In this document: positions 44,923-54,130 of the stretch, in pieces
Layout: each line of letters begins with the position of its first letter
Position numbering within the stretch: position 1 is the stretch's first letter
NCBI GenBank assembly: GCA_934339005.1
Contig: CAKRHR010000005.1
Span: 1 to 64,000, forward strand
DNA length: 64,000 nucleotides
Direction of reading: 5' to 3'
DNA from: an uncultured Catenibacillus sp.
GTDB lineage: Bacteria; Bacillota; Clostridia; Lachnospirales; Lachnospiraceae
Notes under the pieces: model-generated
The model's input: only the letters and a program-made list of their open reading frames with translations
The model's database searches: none
What the model was told of the DNA's origin: nothing
Made by a program: the position numbers and the translations under genes

Positions 44923-45792
44923 ATGGTTGAAAGTAAAACGATGAAAAGAGTCGCTTATATTGTAATGATTATTTTAAGTATTCTCTGTGTTGTTCCGTTC
45001 CTTCTGATGATTGCGGCATCTGTAACAAGTGAAAGTGCTTTGCTTGAATCCGGTTACAGTTTCTGGCCTAAAGAGTTCAGTATGGCTGCTTATCAGTACT
45101 TATTTGCAGACGGTGTGACCATTTTCAGAGCCTATGGCATTACGATTATTGTGACGGCCATCGGAACGGTGGTTTCTTTGATACTCACAACATTGCTCGC
45201 CTATGCGATATCAAAGAGAAATCTTCCGGGCAGAAATATCATCGCATTTGTAGTATTTTTTGCAATGTTATTTAATGGTGGTCTTGTGCCGACATATATT
45301 ATGTGGAACAATATTTTCCATATCAAAAATACATTGTTTGCGTTGATTGTGCCAAACTATCTTGTATTTGGATTTTATGTCATTATGATGAGAACCTATT
45401 TTATGAGCAACATTCCAGAGGAAGTGTTGGAATCCGCCAGAATTGACGGCGCGGGAGAGTTAAAGATTCTTGTTAAAATTGTTACACCGATGGCGGTGCC
45501 AATTTTAGCAACTGTTGGAATGATGCAGGCAATTACATATTGGAATGAATGGCAGAATGGTTTGTATTATGTCAATGATTCAAAATTATACACAATTCAG
45601 TTAATTTTAAATAAAATGATTAATAATGCAGATGCCATTAAGACAATCGCAACAAATGTCAGCGTCAGTCTGCCAAGTGTTTCTATTAAGATGGCAGTAG
45701 CAGTGCTTGGTGCAGTGCCTATTATGTGTGTATTTCCATTTTTTCAGAAATATTATGTTAAAGGTATTACCATTGGTGCAGTCAAAGGATAA
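44923..45792 (+). CDS. ABC transporter permease, YtcP/AraQ type (set 2)
   Basis: This 289-residue permease has ESARIDGAGELKILVK in the EAA loop and ends KGITIGAVKG. It is paralogous to 35441. GGAAAGGGGGC lies before the ATG, 18 bp after the partner gene. Again no ATPase follows. Confidence 0.92.
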   Translation: MVESKTMKRVAYIVMIILSILCVVPFLLMIAASVTSESALLESGYSFWPKEFSMAAYQYLFADGVTIFRAYGITIIVTAIGTVVSLILTTLLAYAISKRNLPGRNIIAFVVFFAMLFNGGLVPTYIMWNNIFHIKNTLFALIVPNYLVFGFYVIMMRTYFMSNIPEEVLESARIDGAGELKILVKIVTPMAVPILATVGMMQAITYWNEWQNGLYYVNDSKLYTIQLILNKMINNADAIKTIATNVSVSLPSVSIKMAVAVLGAVPIMCVFPFFQKYYVKGITIGAVKG

Positions 45793-45800
45793 ATTTTTTA

Positions 45801-45833
45801 GGCAGTGCATGTTATATAATGTGTACTGCCTTT
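45801..45833 (+). terminator. Weak terminator after set 2 permeases
   Basis: GGCAGTGCAT and ATGTGTACTGCC pair imperfectly and are followed by TTTGT. Read-through to the GH3 gene is likely. Confidence 0.5.
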
Positions 45834-45858
45834 GTGGCGTTAAAGAGTATGGAACATG

Positions 45859-45960
45859 ATGCAGACATCCACCGGATGCCTTGCATCTTCATGGTTAGTG
45901 GGGGCAAAAGTCAAATACCTTATCGTGCAGGTATGAACGGAGTTTTGACCTTGTGCCCCT
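45859..45960. repeat. Compound hairpin region, related to repeat family (copy 4)
   Basis: GATGCA/TGCATC (45859-45888) encloses a CATCC/GGATG stem. GGGGGCAAAAGTCAAA (45900-45915) pairs with TTTTGACCTTGTGCCCC (45943-45959) around a TACCT/AGGTA stem. The TTTTGACC arm followed by CCTGATATC is a divergent version of the intergenic repeat core. Confidence 0.4.
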
Positions 45961-46007
45961 GATATCGTATAAATAAAAGTATGGCAGAAAGTAAAGGTGA
46001 TAATAAT

Positions 46008-48953
46008 ATGAAGTTCCCTGAATATTTTACAGAAGACTGTTTTAAACAGGAAAGTAAAGAAGTGCTGCAAAAAAAGGTGGAAGCATTAGTTACAGCAATG
46101 ACAAATGATGAAAAAGCAGAGTTATGCCATGGCGGTATGAATCCGCCGGAGGTTGGACAGGTGGCTAATGGTGGTTATTTAAGAGGTGTGCCAAGACTGG
46201 GTGTGCCGGAAATCCGTATGTATGACGGACCTGCAGGTGTGACTTCAATTTATGATACGACAGGGCTGCCTGCGGAAGAAATGCTTGCCTCAACCTGGAG
46301 CCGTGAGCTTGCAGGTCAGTATGGTAAAGTCAGTGGCAGCGAGAATAAGATGATTTCAGGTAACTGTCAGCTTGGCGCAGAACTGGATTTAGTACGTACA
46401 ACACATTTTAACCGTACAAGAGATATGCTTGGCGAAGACCCGTATCTTGCAGGCGAGCTGGCAGTACCTCTTGTTAAAGGCATTCAAAATGAACATGTCA
46501 TGGCAACACTCAAGCATTTTGCGGGATATGTTGTCAGTGCAAATCCTGCGGATACTTCGAATACGAATATTGATGAACAGACGATGCATGAACTTTATCT
46601 GACACCGTTTGAGCGTGCGATGACAGAAGCGGACGCGGCAGGTGTGATGACAGCTTATAATCGAATCAATGGCCCATACGCTGCAAATGCAGAACCTTTG
46701 TTAAAAGATGTGCTAAGAAAACAGTGGCAGTATGAGGGCCTTGTGATGTGCGACTGGGGTGGTAACCACAGATTTTCACTGGATAAAGGTATGGATATAG
46801 AAATGCCGTTTGGTGCTTATAACAGCACAGACCGTATTAAACATTTTCTTGAAACAGGAAAATTAAAACAGGAAACACTGGACGATGCGGCAAGACATGT
46901 CTTAACTGCGATGGGTAAAGTGGGTTATCTGTCACTTGTAACACTAGATGAAAATGGTGAAGTACTTGCAGAAGAAGGTCGTGAAAAAGCAATCCATATA
47001 CCTGATATGTACGAACAAAGTGAGGATGTGCGACTTGAAAATGCAGCAATTGCAGAAGATGTTGCGGTGAAAGGTGCAGTGCTTTTGAAAAATGAGCAGC
47101 AGGCATTGCCAATTGTTGATGCCGATTTATCTGCTCAAAACAGTGTGGCGTTGATTGGACTGGGTGGACAGTATCCAATCTGCGGTTATGGTCAGGAACG
47201 TTCTTATGGCACGTTAAGCTATATGAAATCACCTGTGCAGATGTTAAAGGCATTGTCAGGAAAGCCGGAAGCATTTTGCAGTCAGATTGGTTTGGATGCT
47301 GTCGGTACATTGATTCCTGCGGCTGCATTGTATCAGAACGTCGAGGGTGATGCGCAGGGGCTTAAACGTTTTTATGGCATTACAAAAGAAGATGGATACC
47401 GTCCGCCTGCCATGAGTATGGGCGGTGAAGGTGTTGAATTTACCGGTGTGGCTACGAAGGATGAGGATGCGGATGACGATGAGGGTACATTGGATTTTGC
47501 ACCGGAGGAATTATTTAAACCGGGCTCGGATGCAGCAGATATGGAGGGCTTTGAAACCGGTACGTTGTGTAGTATCGATCAGGTGCTTGAATATGTATGC
47601 AGTCCCGGAAATTATACATATAAAAATGATTGTCAGGGACATGCACTTAAAAAGGGGGAAAGCTATACCTGGAAAGGTTATATTGAAACAAAAGAAGCCG
47701 GAGAATATCAGTTGAATCTTCAGGCAATTGGTGGAGTAGCTGTATTTAAAATGGATATTGACGGCACAGGTTACAAAGATATGGGTATCATCAAATTAAG
47801 AGAGGGTGCGCAGTGGCCATGGGGAAATCTGGTATGCACACCTGAGGGCATGGAGGTATGCGCAACACGTGTACAGCTTGAAGCTAATAAACGTTATCCG
47901 ATTGTTGTATATGGTAAAGCGATGCTTGAACAGAAGGATTTTCAGATTCGTCTGGCATGGGTGACACCGACAATGAGAAAATTGCAGTATGATACGGCGA
48001 TTAAAGCCGCAGAAACAGCCAAAAAAACAGTATTATTTGTGCATGAGGGGTTCAGAACAGCTTACGGTCAGGCCAATGGTGGCATGAATTTTGCAGAAGG
48101 TACAGACCTGACTCTGGAAACAGAACAGGCGAAGTTATTGCATGATGTCGCAGCAGTATGCCACAGTCATGGTGGAAAACTGATTGTGGTAGCTTATAAC
48201 GGCAGTGCATTTGTGATGCAGCCATGGATTGATGAAGTGGACGCTTTAATGTATATGTGGATGCCGGGACAGTCCGGTGCAAAAGCACTTGCAAGATTGC
48301 TTCTGGGACAGGATAATCCGGGAGGTAAATTGCCGCAGAGCTTCCCAGGCACTAATGAAGATACACCAGTAACAGATACAAAAGAACATGAAAAAGAACG
48401 CTGGTATGGCGTACGGGAACAGGGAAAACCTGCACAGATTACTGCTTCTGAAGGTATGTTTACAGGCTATCGCTGGTTTGACCATGAGGGCCGCAAGCCA
48501 CTGTTTGAGTTTGGTTTTGGACTCAGTTATACAACCTTTGAATACAGTCATTTAAGTGTTGAAGTGCAGCCAACAGGTGCTGCTTCAGGTATAGTAGATG
48601 AAGCACCGGAATTAGAGGTAAAAGTTGCTTTTGATGTGACAAATACAGGTGATGTGGCCGGCAGTGAGGTTGCGCAGGTTTATATCAGCGGCGGTAAGGC
48701 ACCGGCGTATGTAATGGTACCTGAAAAACAGCTGTGCGGATTTACACGTTTAGAAGATATGCAGCCGGGCGAAGTGCGTCATATAGAAATTGAAATTCCG
48801 AAGCGAAAACTGATGTACTGGGATATCAGAGCTGAACTTAAACTGGATAACAATGGTGTGCTTTCAAAATGGAAAGTTGCGGGTGGCAGCCGTAAAATCA
48901 TGGTTGGAGCGTCTTCGTTGGATATTCGACTCGAAGACAGTGTCAAAATATGA
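46008..48953 (+). CDS. GH3 beta-glycosidase with PA14-like insert and Fn3-like domain
   Basis: This 981-residue enzyme has no signal peptide. The barrel (about 30-310) contains KHFAGYVVSANPADTSN and nucleophile Asp249 in GLVMCDWGGN. The alpha/beta domain starts about 340 and is split by a PA14-like beta domain (about 530-660, with SYTWKGYIETKEAGEYQLNL). A Fn3-like domain closes the protein (about 870-975, ELEVKVAFDVTNTGDVAGSE). This is the common architecture of GH3 enzymes on plant glycosides and oligosaccharides. The ATG at 46008 follows AAAGGTGA. The ATG at 45981 lacks a ribosome site. The stop codon overlaps a repeat arm (48948-48965). Confidence 0.92.
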   Translation: MKFPEYFTEDCFKQESKEVLQKKVEALVTAMTNDEKAELCHGGMNPPEVGQVANGGYLRGVPRLGVPEIRMYDGPAGVTSIYDTTGLPAEEMLASTWSRELAGQYGKVSGSENKMISGNCQLGAELDLVRTTHFNRTRDMLGEDPYLAGELAVPLVKGIQNEHVMATLKHFAGYVVSANPADTSNTNIDEQTMHELYLTPFERAMTEADAAGVMTAYNRINGPYAANAEPLLKDVLRKQWQYEGLVMCDWGGNHRFSLDKGMDIEMPFGAYNSTDRIKHFLETGKLKQETLDDAARHVLTAMGKVGYLSLVTLDENGEVLAEEGREKAIHIPDMYEQSEDVRLENAAIAEDVAVKGAVLLKNEQQALPIVDADLSAQNSVALIGLGGQYPICGYGQERSYGTLSYMKSPVQMLKALSGKPEAFCSQIGLDAVGTLIPAAALYQNVEGDAQGLKRFYGITKEDGYRPPAMSMGGEGVEFTGVATKDEDADDDEGTLDFAPEELFKPGSDAADMEGFETGTLCSIDQVLEYVCSPGNYTYKNDCQGHALKKGESYTWKGYIETKEAGEYQLNLQAIGGVAVFKMDIDGTGYKDMGIIKLREGAQWPWGNLVCTPEGMEVCATRVQLEANKRYPIVVYGKAMLEQKDFQIRLAWVTPTMRKLQYDTAIKAAETAKKTVLFVHEGFRTAYGQANGGMNFAEGTDLTLETEQAKLLHDVAAVCHSHGGKLIVVAYNGSAFVMQPWIDEVDALMYMWMPGQSGAKALARLLLGQDNPGGKLPQSFPGTNEDTPVTDTKEHEKERWYGVREQGKPAQITASEGMFTGYRWFDHEGRKPLFEFGFGLSYTTFEYSHLSVEVQPTGAASGIVDEAPELEVKVAFDVTNTGDVAGSEVAQVYISGGKAPAYVMVPEKQLCGFTRLEDMQPGEVRHIEIEIPKRKLMYWDIRAELKLDNNGVLSKWKVAGGSRKIMVGASSLDIRLEDSVKI

Positions 48954-48965
48954 TGTTAGGGTCAA
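48948..48965. repeat. Intergenic repeat arm, copy 5, overlapping the GH3 stop codon
   Basis: ATATGATGTTAGGGTCAA is the exact inverse of the TTGACCCTAACATCAT core at 41204-41218. It spans the TGA stop of the GH3 gene. Confidence 0.5.
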
Positions 48966-48967
48966 TG

Positions 48968-48997
48968 CAGAGGCGAAGTTGGTTTGCCTCTGTATTT
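48968..48997 (+). terminator. Terminator after GH3
   Basis: CAGAGGC (48968-48974) and GCCTCTG (48986-48992) form a 7-bp stem followed by TATTTAT. Confidence 0.55.
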
Positions 48998-49027
48998 ATC
49001 ATAAGTATGTGAATGTCAGCGCATAAA

Positions 49028-49060
49028 AAGAAGCCGTATCATCGGGAGGAACGGCTTCTT
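49028..49060 (+). terminator. Second hairpin between GH3 and the second two-component system
   Basis: AAGAAGCCGT and ACGGCTTCTT form a perfect 10-bp stem. A-rich and T-containing flanks could terminate in either direction. Beyond it, to 49279, I see only AT-rich sequence without a clear promoter. Confidence 0.6.
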
Positions 49061-49279
49061 AAATTGAGAAGAGATGCTGTACAAGGGGTTATAGCACAGC
49101 ATATAAATTATAGCAGCAAGAATAGTATAACTTGATTTGATACAAAAAAATATAAAAATAGTCAGAGAAAATCTAAAAATTGTGCTATGATAAATGCATA
49201 AATTATGGACTGTTTGAAACGTGAATATCAGAATAAATATTATTTACGCAGTGAAATGTAAAAGAATAAGGTGATACGT

Positions 49280-50842
49280 TTGAGTAGAAAGATTTTATTA
49301 GTAGATGATGAATTACTGACGATTCAGGCGATTCAGATGAATATTGACTGGAAAAAATGTGATATTGACGAGGTATTTCTCTGTGACAATGCCAACGATG
49401 CCAAAGCTGTTTTAGAAGCGCATCCAGTGTCTGTAATTATTACGGACATTGAAATGCCGGGTACGGATGGTGTGGCATTTTCGGGCTGGGTGCGTGAGCA
49501 TTTCCCAAAGATGCCGATTGTCTTTCTGACAGGTTATGCAGAGTTTGAGTATGCGAGAGCCGCAGTTTCACTTGGTGTGGAGGAGTATATTTTAAAGCCT
49601 GTGAATTATGCACAGCTTCAGGAAAAAATCGTCAGTATTGCTGATAAACTTAAAAAATCAGAAAAAGAAGATGAATTGAAGCAGAAATATAATGTACATA
49701 AGGATGAATTGTTTGGAGAATTTGTGCGATATATTCTTGGTTCTGAATCCAATGACACACAGATGAATTTAGAAAGTCTGCTTGAACGGTTTAACTTAAA
49801 TTTTACGCCTGATGCAGGATATATGCTTCTACGGCTCAAACTGCGCAAAGAAGATGGTGTGAGTTGGGAAAAGCTGCAAAAGATCAAGTCAGAGTTTATG
49901 GCATTGTGGGATGATGAACAAATCGAAGTGTATGCATCAAATTTTACAAATTATGGTATGATGATGTGTATTAAATATTTAGCGTATAAGTCATTTGATA
50001 TGATGGAGGTACGGGAAAAAGTATCTGAAGTTGTAGTAAAAATGACTTATCCGATCAGTTGCTTTATTAGTGAATTACTCAGAGAAGATCAGTTAATTCC
50101 AATGCTTCGAAAAATTGAAGAGCGCGAGGAAAAGAATGTCCTTTACCAAAACAGAGTTGTGATTGTCGGAACGCGAAATGTAGGTGGGATTTTAGAAAAA
50201 GTTGTCGTGCCTTATGATAAATGGACAGAGCTTTTAGAGAGTCATGAGTTTGAAAAATTTAAAATGGCTGTGGATTTTTCTCTGCACAGTCTGGTTATTG
50301 CGGGACAGATGGATGCGGAAATGCTGCGTGAGATTTATAATCTTTTTCTTCAGCAAATGTATCATTATATCGGTGAAAATTTCAGTGAGCGTGAGCAGAT
50401 TATCAAAAATGAAAAATTGCCGGAATTACAGAAAAAGGCAATCAATTCTGTGGAAGATTTCAGAAATTTTATGCATTATTTTATCGAGTTGATTGTAAAT
50501 AGCATGGAGGAAAATAAAGACAATGCGCTGATTGCGGAAGCAAAAAATTATATTGAAAATCATTTTACAGAAAAAATCAGCCGTACAGATGTAGCGGTAC
50601 ATGTAGCACTGAACGAAAACTATCTGTCACGTTTATTTCATGCAGAAACAGGCCTGTCGATTTCAGATTATATTTTACAGAAGCGTATGGCACTGGCAAA
50701 GAAACTGCTTGTGCAGACGCAGAAATCTGTTTCTGATATCGGTATGGAGATTGGTTATGATGCGACGGCTTATTTTATCAGAGTATTTAAGCGTGAAGTT
50801 GGCAAGACACCAAAGGAATATCGCAAGGATATGAAGCTGTAG
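49280..50842 (+). CDS. YesN-type AraC-family response regulator (long form)
   Basis: This 520-residue regulator has a receiver domain with VDDE, phospho-acceptor Asp56 in IITDIEMPGTDG and EEYILKPVNYA. A roughly 250-residue middle region with coiled character follows, then the AraC HTH pair (FTEKISRTDVAVHVALNENY; IGMEIGYDATAYFIRVFKRE). The TTG at 49280 is the chosen start because AAGGTG lies six bases upstream. A GTG at 49271 sits inside that site. It precedes its kinase by 26 bp, the reverse of the gene order in the 26796 system. Confidence 0.92.
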   Translation: MSRKILLVDDELLTIQAIQMNIDWKKCDIDEVFLCDNANDAKAVLEAHPVSVIITDIEMPGTDGVAFSGWVREHFPKMPIVFLTGYAEFEYARAAVSLGVEEYILKPVNYAQLQEKIVSIADKLKKSEKEDELKQKYNVHKDELFGEFVRYILGSESNDTQMNLESLLERFNLNFTPDAGYMLLRLKLRKEDGVSWEKLQKIKSEFMALWDDEQIEVYASNFTNYGMMMCIKYLAYKSFDMMEVREKVSEVVVKMTYPISCFISELLREDQLIPMLRKIEEREEKNVLYQNRVVIVGTRNVGGILEKVVVPYDKWTELLESHEFEKFKMAVDFSLHSLVIAGQMDAEMLREIYNLFLQQMYHYIGENFSEREQIIKNEKLPELQKKAINSVEDFRNFMHYFIELIVNSMEENKDNALIAEAKNYIENHFTEKISRTDVAVHVALNENYLSRLFHAETGLSISDYILQKRMALAKKLLVQTQKSVSDIGMEIGYDATAYFIRVFKREVGKTPKEYRKDMKL

Positions 50843-50868
50843 ATAGTGAAGAAAGCAAGGAAATGTGT

Positions 50869-52548
50869 ATGAAAAAAACATGGAAAATGTCACAGTTGGT
50901 GCGGTTGTGCCTCATTATGCTGATTGCTATATTTGTCGGTGTTGTGATTTACCTGAACGTGTTTGTGCTTGAGCAAATTCGAAAGCAGGAAACAGCCAAA
51001 GAGAATGATATGCTCACAAATATGGTAAATGTATGGGACAGTCTGATTGAAAATAATACCATTTTTATCGAAAATTTTGTTGCCAATAATGATGCGGCGG
51101 TGAAACTGGCTATGGCAAAATCTCATGAGGATGAAGTGTATGCATTGCAGGAAATTAAAAATACATTGACAGAATATTCCTATTTAAACAATGGTATGGA
51201 TGAGTTTTTCTTTTATTCTGAAAAAATCGGTAAGGACGGTTATTTGACGAATAACCATTCGACATACAGCGGTGATATGGGTACAGCAAAGGAACGTATT
51301 AACAAAATTATTCAGGCTTTTCATGAGGAAGACAAGATGAGGACCTGGCTGTTGCTTAAAATCGATAGCAGAAATTATCTGGCTTATTTGAGTGAAAACA
51401 ATGGTAATTATGTTGGTTGCTGGTGTCGAGTGGATAAATTTCTTCAGATGGCTGCGGAAACTGACCTAGATACAAGCCATGTATTTGCGGTGGATGAGCA
51501 GGGTATTTCACGAACAGATAGTTATCTTGAGGGTATGCAGATTAATTTGGAGAATAGCCGCTACGAAGATCAGGAAAGCGGTGAAAAATACTGGCAGATT
51601 TCTCAGAAGTCAAATCTTGTTGCCATATGGTTTGTTGAGCATGTGGTGATGACAGAGGCGGAACGTGCGATTATCCAAAGTAGAAATATTATGGTGATTT
51701 CCTGTATCGTATTGGCAGTGATTTTGATATTATTTTCAGGATTTTTAGAGTATTTTCTGTATCAACCGATACGCAGACTGATTGTGAAGATGATGCAGAT
51801 TGCGGAGGGACAGTTTGAAAATAAAATTGAGGATACTTCACATTTACGTGAAATTCAGGTGCTCAATGAAACGTTTAATCAGATGGTAGATGAGATTAAA
51901 AATTTGAAAATCGAGATTTATGAGGATGAAATCCGCGAGCAGAAAATCCGTCTGCAATACCTGCAGATGCAGATTCGTCCACATTTTCTTGTCAATGCTC
52001 TAAACAGTGTTCGCACAATGATTGATATGAAGCGGGAGGACAGTGCGGTGGAAATGTGCTGTTATCTGGCAGATTATTTTCGGGCACTTTCCAGAAATAA
52101 TATTGATATGGTGGTGATTTCTGAGGAGTTAAAACAGGTGGAAACCTATGTCAATATTCAGAAAATGCGCCGTCCGGGTAAGATTTTCTTTGACAGTTCT
52201 ATTGATGAGGACTGCAATTTCTATCTGATACCACCACTGCTTTTGCTGACATTCGTGGAAAACAGTTTGAAATATGGCATTGACGATATGAAAAATGAAA
52301 GTCATATCCAGATTGTTGTGACAAAAGAAGATGATACGTTATTGATTATTATTTCGGACAACGGGCCGGGATTTTCGGATGAAGTTTTGACATGTATCAA
52401 AGAGAAAAAGCCAATGATTCAAAATGACAGAGAATGTCTTGGCATCCGCAATGTCATGGCGCGCCTGCAGCTTTTTTATCCTGATAAAGTACAGTTTGAA
52501 ATTTACAATGATGATGGGGCGGTTGTGGAGATACGCATAAATATATAA
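50869..52548 (+). CDS. YesM-type sensor histidine kinase
   Basis: This 559-residue kinase has two membrane helices (about 12-35 and 275-300) around an extracellular sensor domain, then HAMP. The His_kinase domain has His372 in QIRPHFLVNAL, and the ATPase shows VENSLKYGID, SDNGPGFSDE and CLGIRNVMARL. The second ATG at 50869 is preferred, as AAGGAA lies six bases upstream and would touch the ATG at 50863. With 49280 it likely senses an extracellular carbohydrate and controls the second half of the locus. Confidence 0.92.
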   Translation: MKKTWKMSQLVRLCLIMLIAIFVGVVIYLNVFVLEQIRKQETAKENDMLTNMVNVWDSLIENNTIFIENFVANNDAAVKLAMAKSHEDEVYALQEIKNTLTEYSYLNNGMDEFFFYSEKIGKDGYLTNNHSTYSGDMGTAKERINKIIQAFHEEDKMRTWLLLKIDSRNYLAYLSENNGNYVGCWCRVDKFLQMAAETDLDTSHVFAVDEQGISRTDSYLEGMQINLENSRYEDQESGEKYWQISQKSNLVAIWFVEHVVMTEAERAIIQSRNIMVISCIVLAVILILFSGFLEYFLYQPIRRLIVKMMQIAEGQFENKIEDTSHLREIQVLNETFNQMVDEIKNLKIEIYEDEIREQKIRLQYLQMQIRPHFLVNALNSVRTMIDMKREDSAVEMCCYLADYFRALSRNNIDMVVISEELKQVETYVNIQKMRRPGKIFFDSSIDEDCNFYLIPPLLLLTFVENSLKYGIDDMKNESHIQIVVTKEDDTLLIIISDNGPGFSDEVLTCIKEKKPMIQNDRECLGIRNVMARLQLFYPDKVQFEIYNDDGAVVEIRINI

Positions 52549-52570
52549 AATTTAAAATGTGAATAGGTGT

Positions 52571-52614
52571 AAGCCTCTTTAGTCAGATATCATTATTTGA
52601 TTAGAGAGGCTTTT
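52571..52614 (+). terminator. Terminator of the second two-component system
   Basis: GCCTCTTTAGTCAGATA pairs with TATTTGATTAGAGAGGC, followed by TTTT. Its stem is nearly the same sequence as the hairpins at 23131 and 25238. Confidence 0.85.
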
Positions 52615-52736
52615 GCTATCTAAATAAACTGTATGAAACACAGTGAAATTGTATAGAAATAACTTAAAAATTCATATTTATGCATAAATATATAAAATAT
52701 GCATAAAAATAACATGGTACATAAAGGTGAAACAGC

Positions 52737-52764
52737 TTGCATTGTCCTCAAAATAAAGTATAAT
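52737..52764 (+). promoter_or_regulatory. Promoter of the NSS carrier-helicase operon
   Basis: TTGCAT (52737-52742) and TATAAT (52759-52764) are separated by 16 bp and lie about 38 bp before the start codon. Confidence 0.6.
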
Positions 52765-52801
52765 AAAAGTAGTATATTTTGCAGCAGGAGAGGGACTGGT
52801 T

Positions 52802-54130
52802 ATGAAATCAAAATCAAGAGAGTCGTTTAGGAGCAAGTGGGGATTTATTCTGGCGTGTATCGGTTCGTCCGTTGGTATGGGCAATATCTGGATGTTTCCA
52901 ACGAGAGTATCGTTATATGGCGGGGGTTCATTTCTCATTCCGTATATTATTTTTGTTATACTTATCGGATCAACCGGTGTGATCACAGAGATGGCATTCG
53001 GGCGCGCGGCGCGTTCAGGACCGATTGATGCCTTTGGTATGGCATGTGAGATGAAGGGCAAACGAAAAGTCGGTGAATCTCTTGGTATGATTCCGGTACT
53101 CGGTTCACTTGCCATGGCGATTGGATATACTGTTGTGATGGGCTGGATTTTAAAATATGCCATTGGCGCATTTACAGGTGCAACACTGGCATCAGACAGT
53201 GTTGAGGGGTATGCAGAATCCTTTGGAGCGATGGCAACATCTTTTGGCAACAATGTATGGCAGATTGGTGCGCTTGTAATCTGCATGGCGATTTTGATGT
53301 TTGGTATCGGTCGTGGCATTGAGAAAGCTAATAAGATCATGATGCCGTTATTTTTCCTATTATTTGTGATTTTAGGTGTTTATGTGGCATTTCAGCCGAT
53401 GGCACTTGAAGGTTATAAGTATATTTTCAGAATTGAACCGGAGGCACTGGCACAGCCATCCACATGGATTTTTGCACTTGGACAGGCATTTTTCTCATTG
53501 TCTGTGGCAGGTAACGGAACTTTGATTTATGGTTCTTATTTATCCGATGAGGAAAATATTCCTGCGGCAGCAGCCAGAGTGGCAATCTTTGATACGATTG
53601 CAGCGATACTTGCAGCGCTTGTGATTATTCCTGCCATGGCAACCATGGGCGCTCAGCTTGACCAGGGTGGTCCGGGACTGATTTTTATTTATCTGCCAAA
53701 TCTGATTCATTCAATGAGCGGCAGTTGGTTGATTGCGATTATTTTCTTTGTGGCAATTTTATTTGCAGGCATGACATCACTGATTAACCTTTATGAAGCT
53801 CCGATTGCAACAGTGCAGGAAAAGACAGGGCTTGGCCGTAAAGCCTCCTGTGTGATCATTGGCGTGATTGGTGTTATCGTATCACTGTTGATCCAGGGTA
53901 TTGTGTCTGATTGGATGGATGTTTTATCCATTTATATTTGCCCGCTTGGTGCAGGTCTTGCAGGTATCATGTTCTTCTGGGTATGCGGTAAAAAGTTTGT
54001 TGAAAAAGAAGTCAGCAAAGGTTGCAAAAAGAAGATATGGGCAGCATTTTATCCAATCTGTAAATATCTGTACGTGCCGGTATGTATTCTTGTGCTGATT
54101 CTTGGTATTGTCCTTGGGGGTATCGGATGA
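52802..54130 (+). CDS. Neurotransmitter:sodium symporter (SNF) family carrier
   Basis: This 442-residue carrier has the NSS first-helix motif GSSVGMGNIWMFPTRVSLYG and the GNGTLIYGSYLSDEE loop, with about eleven membrane segments. It is a shorter member than the 16132 protein and only distantly related to it. It should import an amino acid or amine with Na+. AGGAG precedes the ATG. The stop codon overlaps the helicase start (ATGA), so translation is coupled. Confidence 0.9.
   Translation: MKSKSRESFRSKWGFILACIGSSVGMGNIWMFPTRVSLYGGGSFLIPYIIFVILIGSTGVITEMAFGRAARSGPIDAFGMACEMKGKRKVGESLGMIPVLGSLAMAIGYTVVMGWILKYAIGAFTGATLASDSVEGYAESFGAMATSFGNNVWQIGALVICMAILMFGIGRGIEKANKIMMPLFFLLFVILGVYVAFQPMALEGYKYIFRIEPEALAQPSTWIFALGQAFFSLSVAGNGTLIYGSYLSDEENIPAAAARVAIFDTIAAILAALVIIPAMATMGAQLDQGGPGLIFIYLPNLIHSMSGSWLIAIIFFVAILFAGMTSLINLYEAPIATVQEKTGLGRKASCVIIGVIGVIVSLLIQGIVSDWMDVLSIYICPLGAGLAGIMFFWVCGKKFVEKEVSKGCKKKIWAAFYPICKYLYVPVCILVLILGIVLGGIG

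Noticed and set aside
47425..47715. 96-codon overlapping frame inside the second GH3 gene
   Set aside because: Low-complexity Arg/Met-rich shadow in another frame of a well-supported gene.
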